Notes: generated by a model not told the origin, from the letters alone. A DNA stretch of 64,000 bases from Aegilops tauschii subsp. strangulata (GCF_002575655.3 NC_053039.3:240662622-240726621); one strand, 5' to 3'. Positions 44,120 through 56,637 are shown, counted from the first letter of the stretch. A program made the numbers and translations.

Positions 44120-47100
44120 AACAGTCAGCCTGAGGATGAACTGGTCTATGATGCAATGACTCTTTTCTCTGATGGAAATCCCAAGAAAGGTGGACGTGGC
44201 AAAGAGAAGAACACAACTACAGAAATGTCTGATCCTGAAAGCTATAAAACTCCACCTGGAGTTGGAACCACAACTGAGAGAAATAACAGGATGCAAAGGA
44301 TTTTCCATCACTGGGCAAAGAAATGGTTCAACTATGAGAATGTTTGAAGGAAATATCAATTTCTATTTGCATTCACTCCACCTTGGAATGATTACATTGC
44401 TGAAAACTGCCTCGGTCCAGATGATGAAAAATTCGGGCCAGCTCCAACTGAAAATGCTCTCCTGACTCCCTAAAGACAATTGCTGATTTTCTTGAAGAGG
44501 TGGAAAAGAGAGCAAAGGCCAAAGCCAGGCGCGAAGCCAAGGCCGCGAAGAGAAATCAAGTTGAACAGAGAAACATTCCGTTGACACAGCAAGACGTACA
44601 AAAGAAGAAGGACCGTACCTCTACATGAAAGGAAAGTAAGGCAGGGAAATTAGTTTCCCCTCGAGCTCCCCGAAAGAAATCTGTTTCCAGAAAATCCAAG
44701 AAAGCAGCTTCTGCCTCATCTGATGAATCCTCCGATGAAGATGCTCCCGAAGAAATACCCATGTATGACCAACGAGCTCTTCTAAACAAGCCATACCAAA
44801 CTCCCTCACCAGTGAAAGCTTCACCCCCACTGAGGTCATCACCTAGACTTGCACCTGCTCCAATCTCTGACAAACCTTCGGGTTCTCCCACCCCGTCTGC
44901 AAAGAGAAAGCTGCTACCCGAAGAGAAAGCTGATGCTTCTGTCAAGAAAGCCAAGACAAATGTTCCTGCTTCCACATAGCAACAGAAATATGACTTCGAT
45001 CTCATGATTGATGTTATTGAAAGTGTTGCCTACGATGCAAAATCAGTTGATTTGAGCAGCTTGGGTCTTCCTAATGATGTTACCAAGCTGGTACGAAACA
45101 TTTCGCTGAGCTGGGCAAGATGACCCAGGAACTGAACCAGGCTATCGAGGACAAAAAAATCCTCGAGAAAATGAGAAAAGATGCTAGTACTGAGTCCGAA
45201 AGGAAAGGTCTGAATAAAGAGATTCTTGATCTCACGAAAGCCCTAAGTATCATGAGAAATGACAGGATTGGATGGCACTCACATCTGAAAATGGAATTTT
45301 CTCAGCTGTGTGACCGAAGGAATGATGAAATTACTTGCCAGGCTAATCTTGCTCGATGCAGAATAAAGGAAGAGAAGCGTCAAAAGGCTGAGGCTAGAGC
45401 TAGCAAGCCGAAGGAAATCAAAGATCGACGCGTTCAGAGTGTGTCTACTGATGCTCCCATTGAATCAAGTGCTCCTCTGCAACAGATACCACTGTCCCTT
45501 CCTCACAAGGATGAACTCATGCAGCAAGTTGAGCCTGTAGTGGCTATTATCCCTACCCCAGCTAGTCCAGAAACTGATGTTGTGCATATATTTTTGAACA
45601 AATCTGAAGCAGAAAATGCTCAGCCTGTCCAGCAAACCACAGATGATAAAACAGATGAAGAGATTGAGGTTGAGAAGGCAGTTTCATCACCTCTGAAGGA
45701 TATGGAAGTTGAGCCCTCCAGATCCAACAAGGAGGAGGATGACAAGATTGAGGGGGAGCAAATTGCTTCCCGAGAGATTACCACCCCGGTCACCTCATCT
45801 AGTGCCCCTGCCTAGATGGAGGTTGATCCTGCTACTGCTTCGCAGTTAGAAGAGGAAGAAAAGAAAGCTGAAGAGCCCATCGCTCACGATGGAGAAGTTG
45901 TAGCACCCAGTGTGCCTCAAGTAACTGAAAAAGAAGTAGTTGTGACCCAAGTGTCTGAGGAAGTTGTTGTGCCTCCCACCGATGAGAATGCACCGAAAGA
46001 AAAGGCCCTAGTGCCTGATAGTTAGAAAACTACTGAAGGAGTTCCAGTGAAAGTAAATGATGGTCAGACTAGTGCCTCAAGGCCGTCTGCACCAGAGAAG
46101 TTGAAAAGGCCCCTTGCTCCACTCAAGCCCATTGATGAAGATTTGCCTGCATCTGATGATATTCGTTCCATGGAAATGAGCGATGAAGAAAATATGAAAA
46201 ATCCCCAGGAAACATTTCCTTTGCTCCTTGCTTAATATGGCCCAAATGGTCCTGCATTCAATGAGCAGCTTCATATTTCGGATCTAGCATTCATTGGGAC
46301 AAGCCCTTATGAAGGAGAAAGGACTTCGTTGTCACCCAGGTTTTGGACTGAAGAACAGGCTGTGTACTATGCCCGGATTTTATTTGGCAAGAATCAGATT
46401 TTCAATCACAAGATTTTGAACTTTGCTGAGCTCAAAGAATGACCCTGCTTCCACGATGTCATCGAGCATTTTGAACATGCATTCCTAAAGGGTTTTCTGC
46501 GCTTCAATCATGGATGGAATCGATAGGTAATCCATCAGTTCTATGCCACCTTGTACATCTAAGGAGAACTTGGAGATAGTTCAACATGGATCCTCGAATG
46601 GATGACGGGAAGGGAAAAGATCAAATGCTCGGCAGATCAATTTTTAGCCCTACTAAATCTTCCTTGATGTGAGTTTGAAAAAGATCGAGAACACAGGCTG
46701 CACTATTGGGATGTCTACAAAGCACAACTTCACATGCTAATGGTCCCCAATCTGGTCGGAGATGAATGTGATGATATAGATCCTAAGAAGTTGGCCTATG
46801 AGAACAAAGTGATGTTTCATATCCTCTGCAATTCTCTCACACCAACCAACATACCCAATTCTATCAATGGCATCATGGGAAATATTTTGTTAGCCATCTG
46901 TCAAGGAATTTGTTTCGATATTCTAGATCTATTAATTCGCAACTTGGCTTGTGCTGCTGATAGTCCCGAATCATTGAAGCCTTATGCCCCTTGGATCATG
47001 TATGCAATTGAGCAAATCATTGATGAAAAAGCCTTATGCCCTCATGTTCCTAAGGTTTTAATGCCACCAATTCGTGACACTCTTCGAATGGTGAAGGATA

Positions 47101-47201
47101 TTGGCAAAAGAAAGGCACATGTTGATGTTGCTGGCACTGCTTCAACATTCGAGACTGCTCCAAAAGTTAAGAAAGCCAAGGTCGAAATCCCTCAAGAATA
47201 A
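44120..47201 (+). pseudogene. Downstream ORF of C ('putative plant transposon protein')
   Basis: Frames after the S2 insertion read through several stops. First comes a basic, Pro/Ser-rich part (ALLNKPYQTPSPVKASPPLR, SAKRKLLPEEKADASVKKAK). Then a coiled coil (MTQELNQAIEDKKILEKMRK, from 45120) and an acidic, Glu/Val/Pro-rich linker (45480-46200). The conserved domain (46250-47200) has LHISDLAFIGTSPYEGERTS, HQFYATLYI, GDSSTWILEWMTGREKIKCS and a last open frame from 46734 (MVPNLVGDECDDIDPKKLAY). It matches the pattern of plant transposon-associated proteins found after pol in SIRE-like elements. Stops at 44347, 44979, 45815, 46025 and 46235 break it. Shorter frames continue to about 47700 (SSRTRAATPASAS). 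Confidence 0.6.
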
Positions 47202-47701
47202 AATCCATCTATGTATGAGCTTTGCATTCGCACAGAGCAAGCACTGGAAAGACACATCAAGCTCAATCGAAAAGAAAAGCTGGCGTTGATGACTGAGTTG
47301 AATTCGCTTCATAATTATGCTCGCCAAACCCTTCTGCATGAGAAGGAAGCAAAAAACACTCTTCGACTCTTCTGAGGTAGCATTATTCTCACAAGCAGCT
47401 GGCTGCCAAGGGTATCATGAAGGAATATGACTACTTGGAACTATTTGCTGTTCCTCGCGTCCGAAGACAAACTCCTGTGCTCCCTCAACGTTCTGCATCA
47501 ACTGACCCATTGTTTGTCGGACCAGATGATGAAATCGAAGATACAGCTGGGACACTCATCTACAAGCCAGATGTTCATCGCACCATTTCCTCAAGAACCC
47601 GTGCTGCTACACCTGCTTCTGCTTCGACTATCCCTCGCTCTGCGGATTTTGATTCGTCAAGCGGTGCAAATTCTGATTCTGAGGACACTCCGGACGAGTA
47701 G

Positions 47702-48063
47702 TGCCTCGTATGTTTTGTCTTTCCTTTTTGACACTTGTTGACAAAACGGGGGACAAGTACATCAAGTGATAGATGAACGGGGTCTTTGCAGGGTGTTTTT
47801 ATTCGCCTTTTGCTTTTCACAGTCGAACTCTTTGGTGTTTCTCGAACAATTTGCTTGTTGAACTTATCGCACAGTCTGTAGGGTTGAAATACTCGATCAC
47901 CATGTATTGTTAATAACCCCCCTCCCCTGTTGAAATACTCGATCGCCATGTAGTGTTAACGACTGGTTATAGTAAGAATAGGCACGTTGAGTATGCCTAA
48001 GATATAGAGATGTGAAACCTCTATGAATGAAGAACCGGCAAAAACTCCAACATCAAAAACATC
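47702..48063 (+). other. 3' non-coding region of C
   Basis: T-rich sequence containing a short direct repeat (GAAATACTCGATC.CCATGTA at about 47886 and 47931). No frame is supported. Confidence 0.55.
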
Positions 48064-48355
48064 TGTTTGTGCAATATCTGCCTTCCTGTGTTTTGGAGAT
48101 TGTTGACAAAACAGGTATGGACTGATTTGTTTGCTAGTGCATACAAAGAGAAATATTCCATACAGAAACCGAAGAGAATGCTATCTCCAGTGCCAAGTTC
48201 GAGGAACTTCACCGAAGTATATCTGCGTTGCAGAGAAGAACGAGCTACATCTTTTAAGGATTTGTAGACGAGAAGATTGTTGTGAAGGAATTATCCCCTC
48301 GAAATATTTCTACTGAAGCAAAGCATTTGGTTCGGTGATATTGTCCGAAGAAATT
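48064..48355 (+). repeat. Extra copy of the head of the C LTR
   Basis: 292 bp aligning to 48866-49158, the first part of the 3' LTR (TGTTTGTGCAATATCTGCC versus TGTTGGTGCAATATCTGCC). It is preceded by an A-rich stretch like a decayed PPT, and the two copies lie 802 bp apart. It ends at CCGAAGAAATT. Confidence 0.85.
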
Positions 48356-48850
48356 GACAAAGTGCTTTTCCTCATGAATATTCCTTCATATCTACTGTGT
48401 TGCAGGAAAACTTCGTCTGAAATTTTACTCCTCCGAGCAATATCTTTTATTCCCTTGCTCTGACAATTCTCGAGTATCTATCTTGCAGGGAACTTACATC
48501 TCGTGTGGAATCAAATTTTGTTCTAAGAAAACCTTCATGTTATATCTTACGTCACAAATCTTTTCAAAGTATTTACTTTATCTATCTAACTCCTTTCAAA
48601 GATGGTGTGACACGAACCATCTTGGACAGTGTCGAGTGCATTGAAAGAGACCACGAATGAGATCTTATGTCAATGACACTCATACAAAGTTTCACCTCGC
48701 TTCCTTCCGATTTAACTACGCACTCAAATGATGCATATCTTTAGGGGGGCATGTATTATCTTCGTAATTATCTCTCGTCATTCATTATGCTTCGCATTAC
48801 ATTCCATTCATTATCTACCCTTTGATGTGCTTTGTTTTGTCAACAATCAT
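48356..48850 (+). other. Non-coding stretch of C between the LTR-head copy and the PPT
   Basis: T/C-rich sequence including two TTGCAGG motifs. No coding or repeat relation was recognised. Confidence 0.5.
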
Positions 48851-48865
48851 CCAAAAAGGGGAGAT
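48851..48865 (+). other. Polypurine tract of C
   Basis: CCAAAAAGGGGAGAT directly precedes the LTR start TGTTGG at 48866, as usual in plant Copia elements. Confidence 0.8.
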
Positions 48866-50544
48866 TGTTGGTGCAATATCTGCCTTTCTATGTTTTGGAG
48901 ATCGTTAACAGAAACAGGTATGGACTGATTTGTTTGCTAGTGCATATAGAGAGAAATAGCCAATATAGAAACCGAAGAGAATGCTATCTCCGGTGCCAAG
49001 TTCGAGGAACTTCACCGAAGTATATCTGCATTGCAGAGAAGAACGAGCAACATCTTTTAAGGAATTGTAGACGAGAAGATTGTTGTGAAGGAATTATCCC
49101 CTCGAAATATTTCTGCTGAAGCAAAGCATTTGGTTCGGTGGTATTGTCCGAAGAAATTAACTGCAGCGGACAGAAGTCGGAGACAAATTGAAGACGTAGT
49201 ATTCTTTTCGTCTTTCTTCTTTTGTTCAACTGAATCATAGGACCTCCTTACTATTAAGAGGGGTATAGGTTCTCGAATCTTAGATCCGCTGTGATGCTTA
49301 GCCCAAAACCTATGAAAGTTATGAGAGAAATCTCTTTGTGCTCCGAGCAAATACTTGTCAGCAAGACACTGTGATCTTCTTCGCAACGAAATATTTGTCT
49401 CAAACCGAGGAGTTAGCATTACTTGCTCCCCAAGCAATGTTACCGTTGTGCTCAAAATCCGACCATTGGACTCGTGTCGTTTGGCCATTGGCTGCTCTCG
49501 ATGTCCAATTTGGTCTTTTCCCATCAGGGAAGGCTGCGGCTATAAATTGCCACCCCACACCGGCTTTGTCCAGTGGCTTCTCTGCTTAAGATTTCTGAGA
49601 AGATTGATTTGAGCACCCCCTCTTTGAGTGATTTTAGTTTAAGATACACCGAGAGAAAAATCAAGAGCCCAAACTTAGACAGTGGTTGTGCATCACAGTA
49701 GTTCCGAGTTAGAGTTCTTGTACCTATTACTCTTGAGAGTTGCGCACTCTCTAGACGGATAGGTTTTGGCTCCAGTGTTGAAGAGTTTGTCTTCACCAAG
49801 CTAGATCTTCAGTAACCAAGAGTGATTGTGGTTCACGAAGGTCAATCGAAGGTTTGGAGATCGTCGACAAGTATCTACCACGAGTGAAATCAACTGAAGT
49901 CTGATCAGCTTCGAGTTGAAGGAGAATAGGGTGAAGAGAGTTTATCTTCTTTGTTAAGTCACAACCCCTCCAACCAGACGTAGCCCTTTTGTAGAAGGGT
50001 GAACTGGTCTACCAAATCTCTCTGTCGCCGTCGAGCACCACTGGTTCAATTTACTTCACTACATTACTTTCTGCAGTCTTCATGTGTGCTCTATGACGAT
50101 AGTTATCTGATCAGTTATTTTCTGTTGCATATCATTCGACTTCACTCTCGCTGTAATAGTTATCTTTCGTTGCTCACATTGTTGCTCCCTCATCACTCTG
50201 TCATGTTACATTAGTTCTTGGTATCCTATGTGTTGTGAACTTTTACATTAGTGTAGTCTTTCTTCATAGTTATTCATCGCAGTTCAGTTACAACTCTCTG
50301 TCATGTTATTATTTCCGTTGGCATATTGTATTACCATCATGATCATCAAGCCTGTTGTATCCTATGCTCGAACCATCATTGCATCCTACCTTGAAGGTTT
50401 TGTTCCTCAATTGCATGCTTGATTGAGTTTGTATCTACCGAACCTTATTTTTGTTGTTGTGTTTGGGATCAGTTCAAAACATTTGAAAGAGTTTTCGAAT
50501 CTCCCATTCACCCCCCTCTGGTCGATATACTCTCGGTCCTAACA
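48866..50544 (+). repeat. 3' LTR of C
   Basis: This 1679-bp LTR runs from TGTTGGTGCAATA to CGGTCCTAACA. Its last 135 bp match the 5' LTR remnant. The five bases after it are ACATC; the matching duplication on the left cannot be seen. Confidence 0.85.
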
Positions 50545-51884
50545 ACATCATAGAAGATGCATATAAGAACTCTGCTTTCAACGAACTCGAGCTTGTCATG
50601 AAGATGACCATAAGGTCTAAAACTCACAAAGAGAAAACCAAACAAGAATCAAGAAAGATGATGCAAGGATGCAATGGTTTGATCTCTCTACGAACGATAC
50701 GAACAAGCTACTTACTTGAGAGTCCCCCTTGATAGTACGGCAATCGATCCTATAACCGGTCTCCCAACTACCACCACGAGACCGGTAAAATAGAAAACTA
50801 TCGAGGGCAAACCTTTGCCTTGCACATAGTCCACTTGAGCTAGATGATGACGATCCTGACTTCCTCAAGTTGGTCCACCTTTCTTGATTGCGTTGGCTCG
50901 ATGAAGACTAGATGATTGCTCCCCCATACTCCACCATGGGCGAGCCACTCTTCGAGACATCTTTACAAGTCCATTGTCACCACAATGGACGGCAAGCTTC
51001 AAGCATGATCTCTACCTGATGCTCCACTTGAACTTGCACACTGCAATCTTGATGAAGATCACCACTTGATGTCATCCTCCATAGGTTGTATGATATCTTC
51101 CTTTTGACGCAAGCCCATGGAAACATACCTAACCTCACATAGAACTATCACGTAGACCATGGGTTAGTACACAAAGCATAATGGACAATGCTTATCATTC
51201 CATGGGATCACTTGATCCCTCTCGGTACATCTTGTACGCTTTGTGTGTTGATCAACTTGATTCACTCTTGACTTAGTCTTGATCAACCATGTTTCATGAC
51301 CAATCTTTATATAATTCCTTGAATAACACCTTGGTCAACACATAAACTCCTTGAAACCAACACATGGACTTCAAGAAGTTCCTATGGACAAATCCTTCAA
51401 ATATAACTCAAGGCAACCATTAATCCATAGAGAATGTCATCAATTACCAACACCAAACATGGGGCCACCGCATGTTCTTTCAATTTCAATACGAGAATTA
51501 GAACCCTAAACCCAGAAAGTTTTATTCTAATATGTTATAAACTCTTCCATGGCAGAAATTATAAGGTACTACCTTCTGAACACCAACACGCCATTTTTAA
51601 AATCATTTTTCTTACCCGTTGACCATATTTTTGTGACACCAAACATTTTAAGTGACACTACGAATCGTCCCAGAAAATGGGCGTGCATGGTGACGCCCAA
51701 AAAGCGCCGCCGAAAATAAGGCTAGAACGTCGCCAAAGTTTGCTACGGTGCTGCCTCGGGAGGGAAACACCTAATGATGGTGGACCGTCACAAAAAATGA
51801 TTTTAGCCGACATTTCCTGTTTTGTCGTGAGGGTTTTTGTCACTGAATAGACAAAAATTTGTAGTTGTATGAACGTGAGCATAC
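50545..51884. other. Unassigned repeat-like sequence between C and the LINE
   Basis: No coding frame is supported. 50570-51480 has the texture of dispersed Triticeae repeat (ACTTGATCCCTCTCGGTACA, many CTTGA/TTGATC words), but I cannot name it. From about 51650 the composition changes to CG-containing sequence (CGTCCCAGAAAATGGGCG) that could be the edge of a DNA transposon; no TIR pair or TSD was found. Confidence 0.4.
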
Positions 51885-52951
51885 AATCTAGACAAGAAAG
51901 CGAAAGAAGCCCTTGTGTGCTGTCAAGTTGGATATGACCAAAGCATATGACAGAGTCAACTGGATTTTTCTTGAGCAGATGTTGGCACAATTTGGTGTTG
52001 CTCCTGCTTGGATCATGATGATTATGAGATGTGTGACTTTAGTTAATTTTGTGGTGAAATTTAATGGAGGACTGTCGAGAGGGTTTGTTCCTTCAAGGGG
52101 CCTTTGGTAGGGTGATCCGTTGTCTCTATACTTATTTTTGTTCTGTGTGAAGGGTTTCTCGGCATTATTGAAGAAGGCGCAGGAAGATAATAGTATCAAG
52201 GGGGTGTCCTTTGTGAGCACTGGCCCCCCAAGTTACACACTTGTTATTTGCAGATGACAACATCATCTTCTTGCAGGGCTCTCAGGATAATCTCCATGTG
52301 CTCAAAAATATCCCGGTAAGATCTGAGGAGGCCTCTGGACAGTAAGTCAACCTTCAAAAATCTTCTATTTTCTTTGGGAACGGTTGTCTACAGGAGCAAA
52401 AGGAAGTCTTGAAGCAATTCATTGGAATTGATTCAGAAGCTCTTAGTAAGAGATACTTGGGGCTCCCAACGCTGGTCGGGAAATCAAAAGATGGTACGTT
52501 CAGGTATGTAACAAACTGTTCTTAAGGAAAAGTGACATGCTGGAAGGGACAGGGCCTCTCAAAGGCTGCTAGAGAATTACTAGTCAAATTCGTTCTCCAA
52601 GCTACACCGACATTCACTATGAGTTGTTTTCACCTCACAAAGAAGATGTGCTGGAACCTGACATCACATGCTTCTAAATTCTGGTGGCGTGCAATGAATG
52701 GTGAATGCAAGGTGCACTGGATAGAGTGGGATAAGATGTGCTAGTCCAAGCGGAATGGAGGTATGGGCATTCGCGATCCGGGGGATTTTGCAGGTGTCGA
52801 CTTCGCTGTGTGCTACGGTCCTCAAGGCAAGATATTTCAGTGGCAGCTCCATAATGAATGCAACTTGTCCAGCAGGGGGGTCTTACACGTCCAGAAGTAT
52901 TTTACATGGACGGGATTTGTTGAGAGCTGGGTGTATCTAGTGAATTGGTGA

Positions 52952-53057
52952 TGGCTCCTCTATGAACATACACCATGATCCTTGGATCCCTAGGCAAGGG
53001 ATCTGTTGCCACTTGGTGCAGACTATGTTCCTGGGGTGTATGTTCACAGAGGAGCCA
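52952..53057. repeat. Inverted repeat inside the LINE
   Basis: The arms 52952-52974 and 53035-53057 are reverse complements with one mismatch in 23, with a 60-nt loop. GCAGACTATGTTCCT is also duplicated (about 53020 and 53067), showing a local rearrangement. Confidence 0.8.
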
Positions 53058-54095
53058 CTTCTTGCAGACTATGTTCCTCCTAGGCAAGGTGGACGCAATG
53101 TTTTCAGCGGATGATGCATGTGACATGAAACAAATTGCGGTAGGGGGGCCAGGTGTGGATGACTATATTGCATGGAATTATACAAAGAACAGTATATTCT
53201 ATGTGAGTTCTGCTTATCACCTAAGGATGATGATGGATCAGATTAAGTCTGGACGGCCATAATCTTCATCGTCGGTACACAAGTAGAGGATGGTTAACAC
53301 TATGGGATACATCAGCACCGGGTAAGGCCAAGATACACATGTGGAGACTCGTGCAAAATGGACTGACGGTAGGGACTGAGTTGCACCGTTGGCGTATTAA
53401 AGTAGGTGTGTTTTGTACGGCGTGTGGTCGAGAGGAAACTAGTTATCACAGATTCTGGGAGTGCCCACATTATGTATGTTTCTGGAAAAAGCTTCGCTCA
53501 GAGCTGGGAATTTCGGTGGCGATTCCACCGTGCAATACTGATCCCCAGAGTAAGCTTACGAGCTGGCTCCTTGGCTGGTTCGCACATGATCCAGAAAATG
53601 AGAGGTCAGTGATGGTACAAGCAGTGTATGGCCTCGGGCTTGTGCGTGATGGATGTAAGATAGCTGAACTGCATGACATATCACAGTCTATTCCTGCATA
53701 TGTGAAGGGGTGGGATGATATACATGCGAAGGAGGTCAAACCTAGTAACCCAAATATTCCGAAGGCGTGGGAGGCACCGAAAGAGGGATGGATCAAAGCA
53801 AACTCCGACGGGGCAGTGTCAATGCATAGAGAAAAAGGAGGAGGGGGCGATGTGCTTCGTCATCATGGAGGCGCCTTCAGGGCTGCAGCGTGCCACTTCT
53901 TCAGTACGTCCATAGACCCAGAGAAGGTGGAGATCCAGGCCTGCAAGAGGGCCATCGAGCTCGCTATGGAGATAAATACACAGAAGCTAAATCTGAAAAG
54001 TGATAGTTCCAGTGTGGTGGCCATGCTTAACAGCCCGAGGAAGAACCTCTTTAGCTGTAGGGCAGCTCGTGAAGGAGATTAAGGGATGCTAAATA

Positions 54096-54156
54096 CTCCC
54101 TCCATCTCAGAATAACTGTCTCAACTTTGTGAGACAATTATTTGGCACGGATGGAG
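54096..54156. mobile_element. Stowaway MITE (61 bp)
   Basis: CTCCCTCCATCTCAGAATAA at the left pairs with GGATGGAG at the right. The TA target duplication is at 54094-54095 and 54157-54158. This is the typical Tc1/Mariner-type MITE, in a very short form. Confidence 0.85.
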
Positions 54157-54239
54157 TAACTATCAGCAGTGATAGTTTCGGACGAAATTCCTGTTTATAC
54201 TTAATAAATAAAGCAGCAACATTTATACCCTTAAAAAAA

Positions 54240-54836
54240 GGCATGTCAGGATTATTACAGGGCGCGTGGTGGTGCGAGCAGGGCCCTACCCTTAAAACGC
54301 CATAATTGCGGCACACCATCACACCATCATGCATCTCCTCCTCCTGCCGCCATAAAGGCACCCGGCTTGTATAGAGACAGCTATCCTAACACACTAGCGC
54401 TAGTTGTAGGACTGTAGACCATCGATAGATGATAGATTTAGATCACTTTGAAGCAAGCAACGAACGACGACGACGACATGGACTCCCCCTCTGCAATGAT
54501 TCAGTGCCGCGATGCATCCCCCGAAAACATGGCCCGGCTCTCGCAGCCTACTAGCTAACATGTACTACTAGCAGGAGTATTATAATTTTCCCCTCTTTCT
54601 TTTTTCTTTGACCTACGACTACGAGCGCTCAACTTTTTCTCCCTCAGCCGTGACATGGGACTAGCGTAGGCTATAGGAACGCCCTGCCTCTGCCTGCATG
54701 GTGGTAGCAGCATAATTGTTGCATTCCCATTCCATTCCGTTCGGTCCATCACCTGCTGCCCCACTTCAGAACTAGAATTACTCGTAGATCGTACCGAATC
54801 TCCTCGGAAAAAGTCGTTTGTGAACGACCGAATGCA
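54240..54836. other. Intergenic sequence, no feature recognised
   Basis: No open frame, TIR or known repeat was supported. Confidence 0.5.
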
Positions 54837-54839
54837 TTA

Positions 54840-55141
54840 GAGTAGCCACAATGGGTAGTAACATAGAGTAGTAACATACCTAACATAGAGTAGTAACATA
54901 GGTATGTTACTAGTCTATGTTACTACCTTTATAGTGGGGAGTAACATATATGTGATAACATGCAACACTTTATTTATTAGGCTATAGACACATCTTGCCT
55001 TGATATGTGTGATGTTACTCATACTACTAGTAACTAGCTATGTTACCACTCTTCTCTCTTTCTTCATTTATTGCATGTCACATCATCTATTTTATCTAGA
55101 TATGTATGATGTTACTACCTATGTTACTCCTGTGGGTAGTC
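54840..55141. mobile_element. Tourist-like (PIF/Harbinger) MITE
   Basis: This 302-bp element has imperfect terminal inverted repeats (GAGTAGCCACAATGGG and the complement of CCTGTGGGTAGTC). The TTA target duplication is at 54837-54839 and 55142-55144. Subterminal sequence is built from repeated TAGTAACATA words in both orientations. Confidence 0.8.
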
Positions 55142-55144
55142 TTA

Positions 55145-56637
55145 TGATAATAAAATAAAATAAATAAAACTGAGGCGCACAGCAGCTGCCCATTTGGAGC
55201 CCAATGATGGCGGTCGAGCCGTGGTTTAAAAGCTCAATATCGAACCATGATGGCTAATGATGGCGATCCACGGCATGGCACGTCCAACGGAGAGGAGAGG
55301 GGAGGAGAGGATCAGCAGCGACCATTGCCGCTGGCCGCGCGCCGGCCGGTCCCAGCTCCTGACACGGCGCGTGGGCTGGCTCTCCGGCGCGGCGCCCAGC
55401 GGGAATGGATCCGCCATCCGCGACAAAGCAACACCGGGCCTCTCAAAACAATGGAATATAATATCAACACTACCACGCGTACAACTAAACCGAACTGAGC
55501 TCCGAGCAAGCACGTACCACTACGTAGAGAGAGCAGTACCAAGATCCACTGGGACGAAAGAGAAAAGGCGATGGGTGATGGCTCGAGGCTTTGGAGGGAT
55601 GCAGTACGTACTTGATCAGTGGATCGATCGATGACAAAGGTCCAAATGTTCGTTCGTTTTTTACCGTGGTAGGGGAGTAGTTGGAGGGAGAGGAATCAAT
55701 TGATTGATGTGAGGGACCAGGCAGTGAGGGAGAAATAGCATGCAGGCGGAGGCAGAGGCAGGGGCAGGCAGGCGGCAGTGGTGGTGTTTATTACTGTGGT
55801 CATAGGATGGGAGTGTGCAATTCTGGTGTAAGCCAACCTGAATGCAGCTAGCTAGGGGACAGTCCAATCTTACCCCATCAATAATGTGAGTGCAGGGCGC
55901 AGGAAAAAGAAAGCATAGCCAAAAACTGCACCTAGCATCCTCTCCTTCCTCGCTCGCTCACATGGACCACCGCAACCATCATCATCACCTTCTCCATTCA
56001 CCTCTGTCTGTCACCATGGCCGGGAGGAGTAGACTAGTATATCTTTCTTCCCTCACACCGACGAAGCAAGGCAGAAAGCTAAAGGCACTACTGGGTTGAG
56101 TTGACAACATTCCACTACTACTACTCCCTCCAGTAGTATATGTGTGTGGGATTGTAGGGATAAGCTGCCTACTGCCAGAAGGAAACCACAGCACGGAACA
56201 CGCAAAGCAAACCAAAGCAAAGCGAACACAATGGCGATATGCATGCAAGAAGGAAACCACCAGCAGCACCTTCTTAGTCTCGAATTATAAAAAGCACCAT
56301 CATCTCTTATGACAACTATAGATAATTACTATACCTACCTTCGCCTTCAAGGAAGTTCACTTTTTTTTTGCTGAGAAAATAAGCTAAGTAAGAGAGAAAA
56401 AGGAGCGAGCTAGATGGGATGGGACTCGTTTCCCATGTATACTGACTGACTGACTGAGCCGGTGATGGACGGCGATGACGACGACGATCTCAGAGTTCCT
56501 TCCGGTTGGCTGGTTGGTTGGTTGGCTGGCTTTGGACAGAGCGGCGGCGGTGAGAAGAGAAGAGAAAGGAAAGCACCCACCGGCCACTGCACTGCACTGG
56601 GTACAGCGCGGCGGCGGCGGCCACGATCCGTCTCCTC
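55145..56637. other. Intergenic sequence and 3' flank of the HIPP gene
   Basis: No second gene is supported; short frames here are random. Near the gene are small tetranucleotide runs (CTGA at 56441-56458; TTGG/TTGGC at 56505-56530). The 3' UTR of the minus-strand gene should lie within about 56380-56637; no clear AATAAA was seen. Confidence 0.55.

Larger units (their letters stand above)
13977..50544 (+). mobile_element. Copia-like (SIRE/Maximus-like) element C, composite, split by nested insertions
   Basis: Pieces of C are the 5' LTR remnant (13977-14111), PBS, gag (14179 to about 16670), a non-coding stretch (16671-16894 joined to 35011-35640 across D), a downstream ORF region (44120-47201), a 3' non-coding region, a polypurine tract and the 3' LTR (48866-50544). 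No protease, integrase, RT or RNase H of Copia type was found in any piece, so C appears non-autonomous. Nested in it are S1 (in the 5' LTR), D with E inside, and S2 with F inside. The 5' LTR's left part is lost or outside the window. Confidence 0.7.
51885..54239 (+). pseudogene. LINE (L1-type non-LTR retrotransposon), 5'-truncated
   Basis: The plus-strand frames encode RT from VKLDMTKAYDRVNWIFLEQM, through a stop in the RGL.QGDPLS block (near 52108), to the catalytic FADD near 52252. Then come SKRYLGLPTLVGKSKDGTF and ELLVKFVLQATPTFTMSCFH. A zf-RVT-like segment follows (IKVGVFCTACGREETSYHRF, 53395-53460). An RNase H domain comes last (WIKANSDGAVSM, then LKSDSSSVVAML). The endonuclease domain and start of RT are missing. 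Several frameshifts and stops are present. The 3' UTR holds a Stowaway MITE and ends in a short A tail (about 54233-54239). Confidence 0.85.

Noticed and set aside
51640..51890. Possible CACTA or other DNA transposon end (GACACTACGAA...)
   Set aside because: No partner terminal repeat and no target duplication found; left as unassigned sequence.
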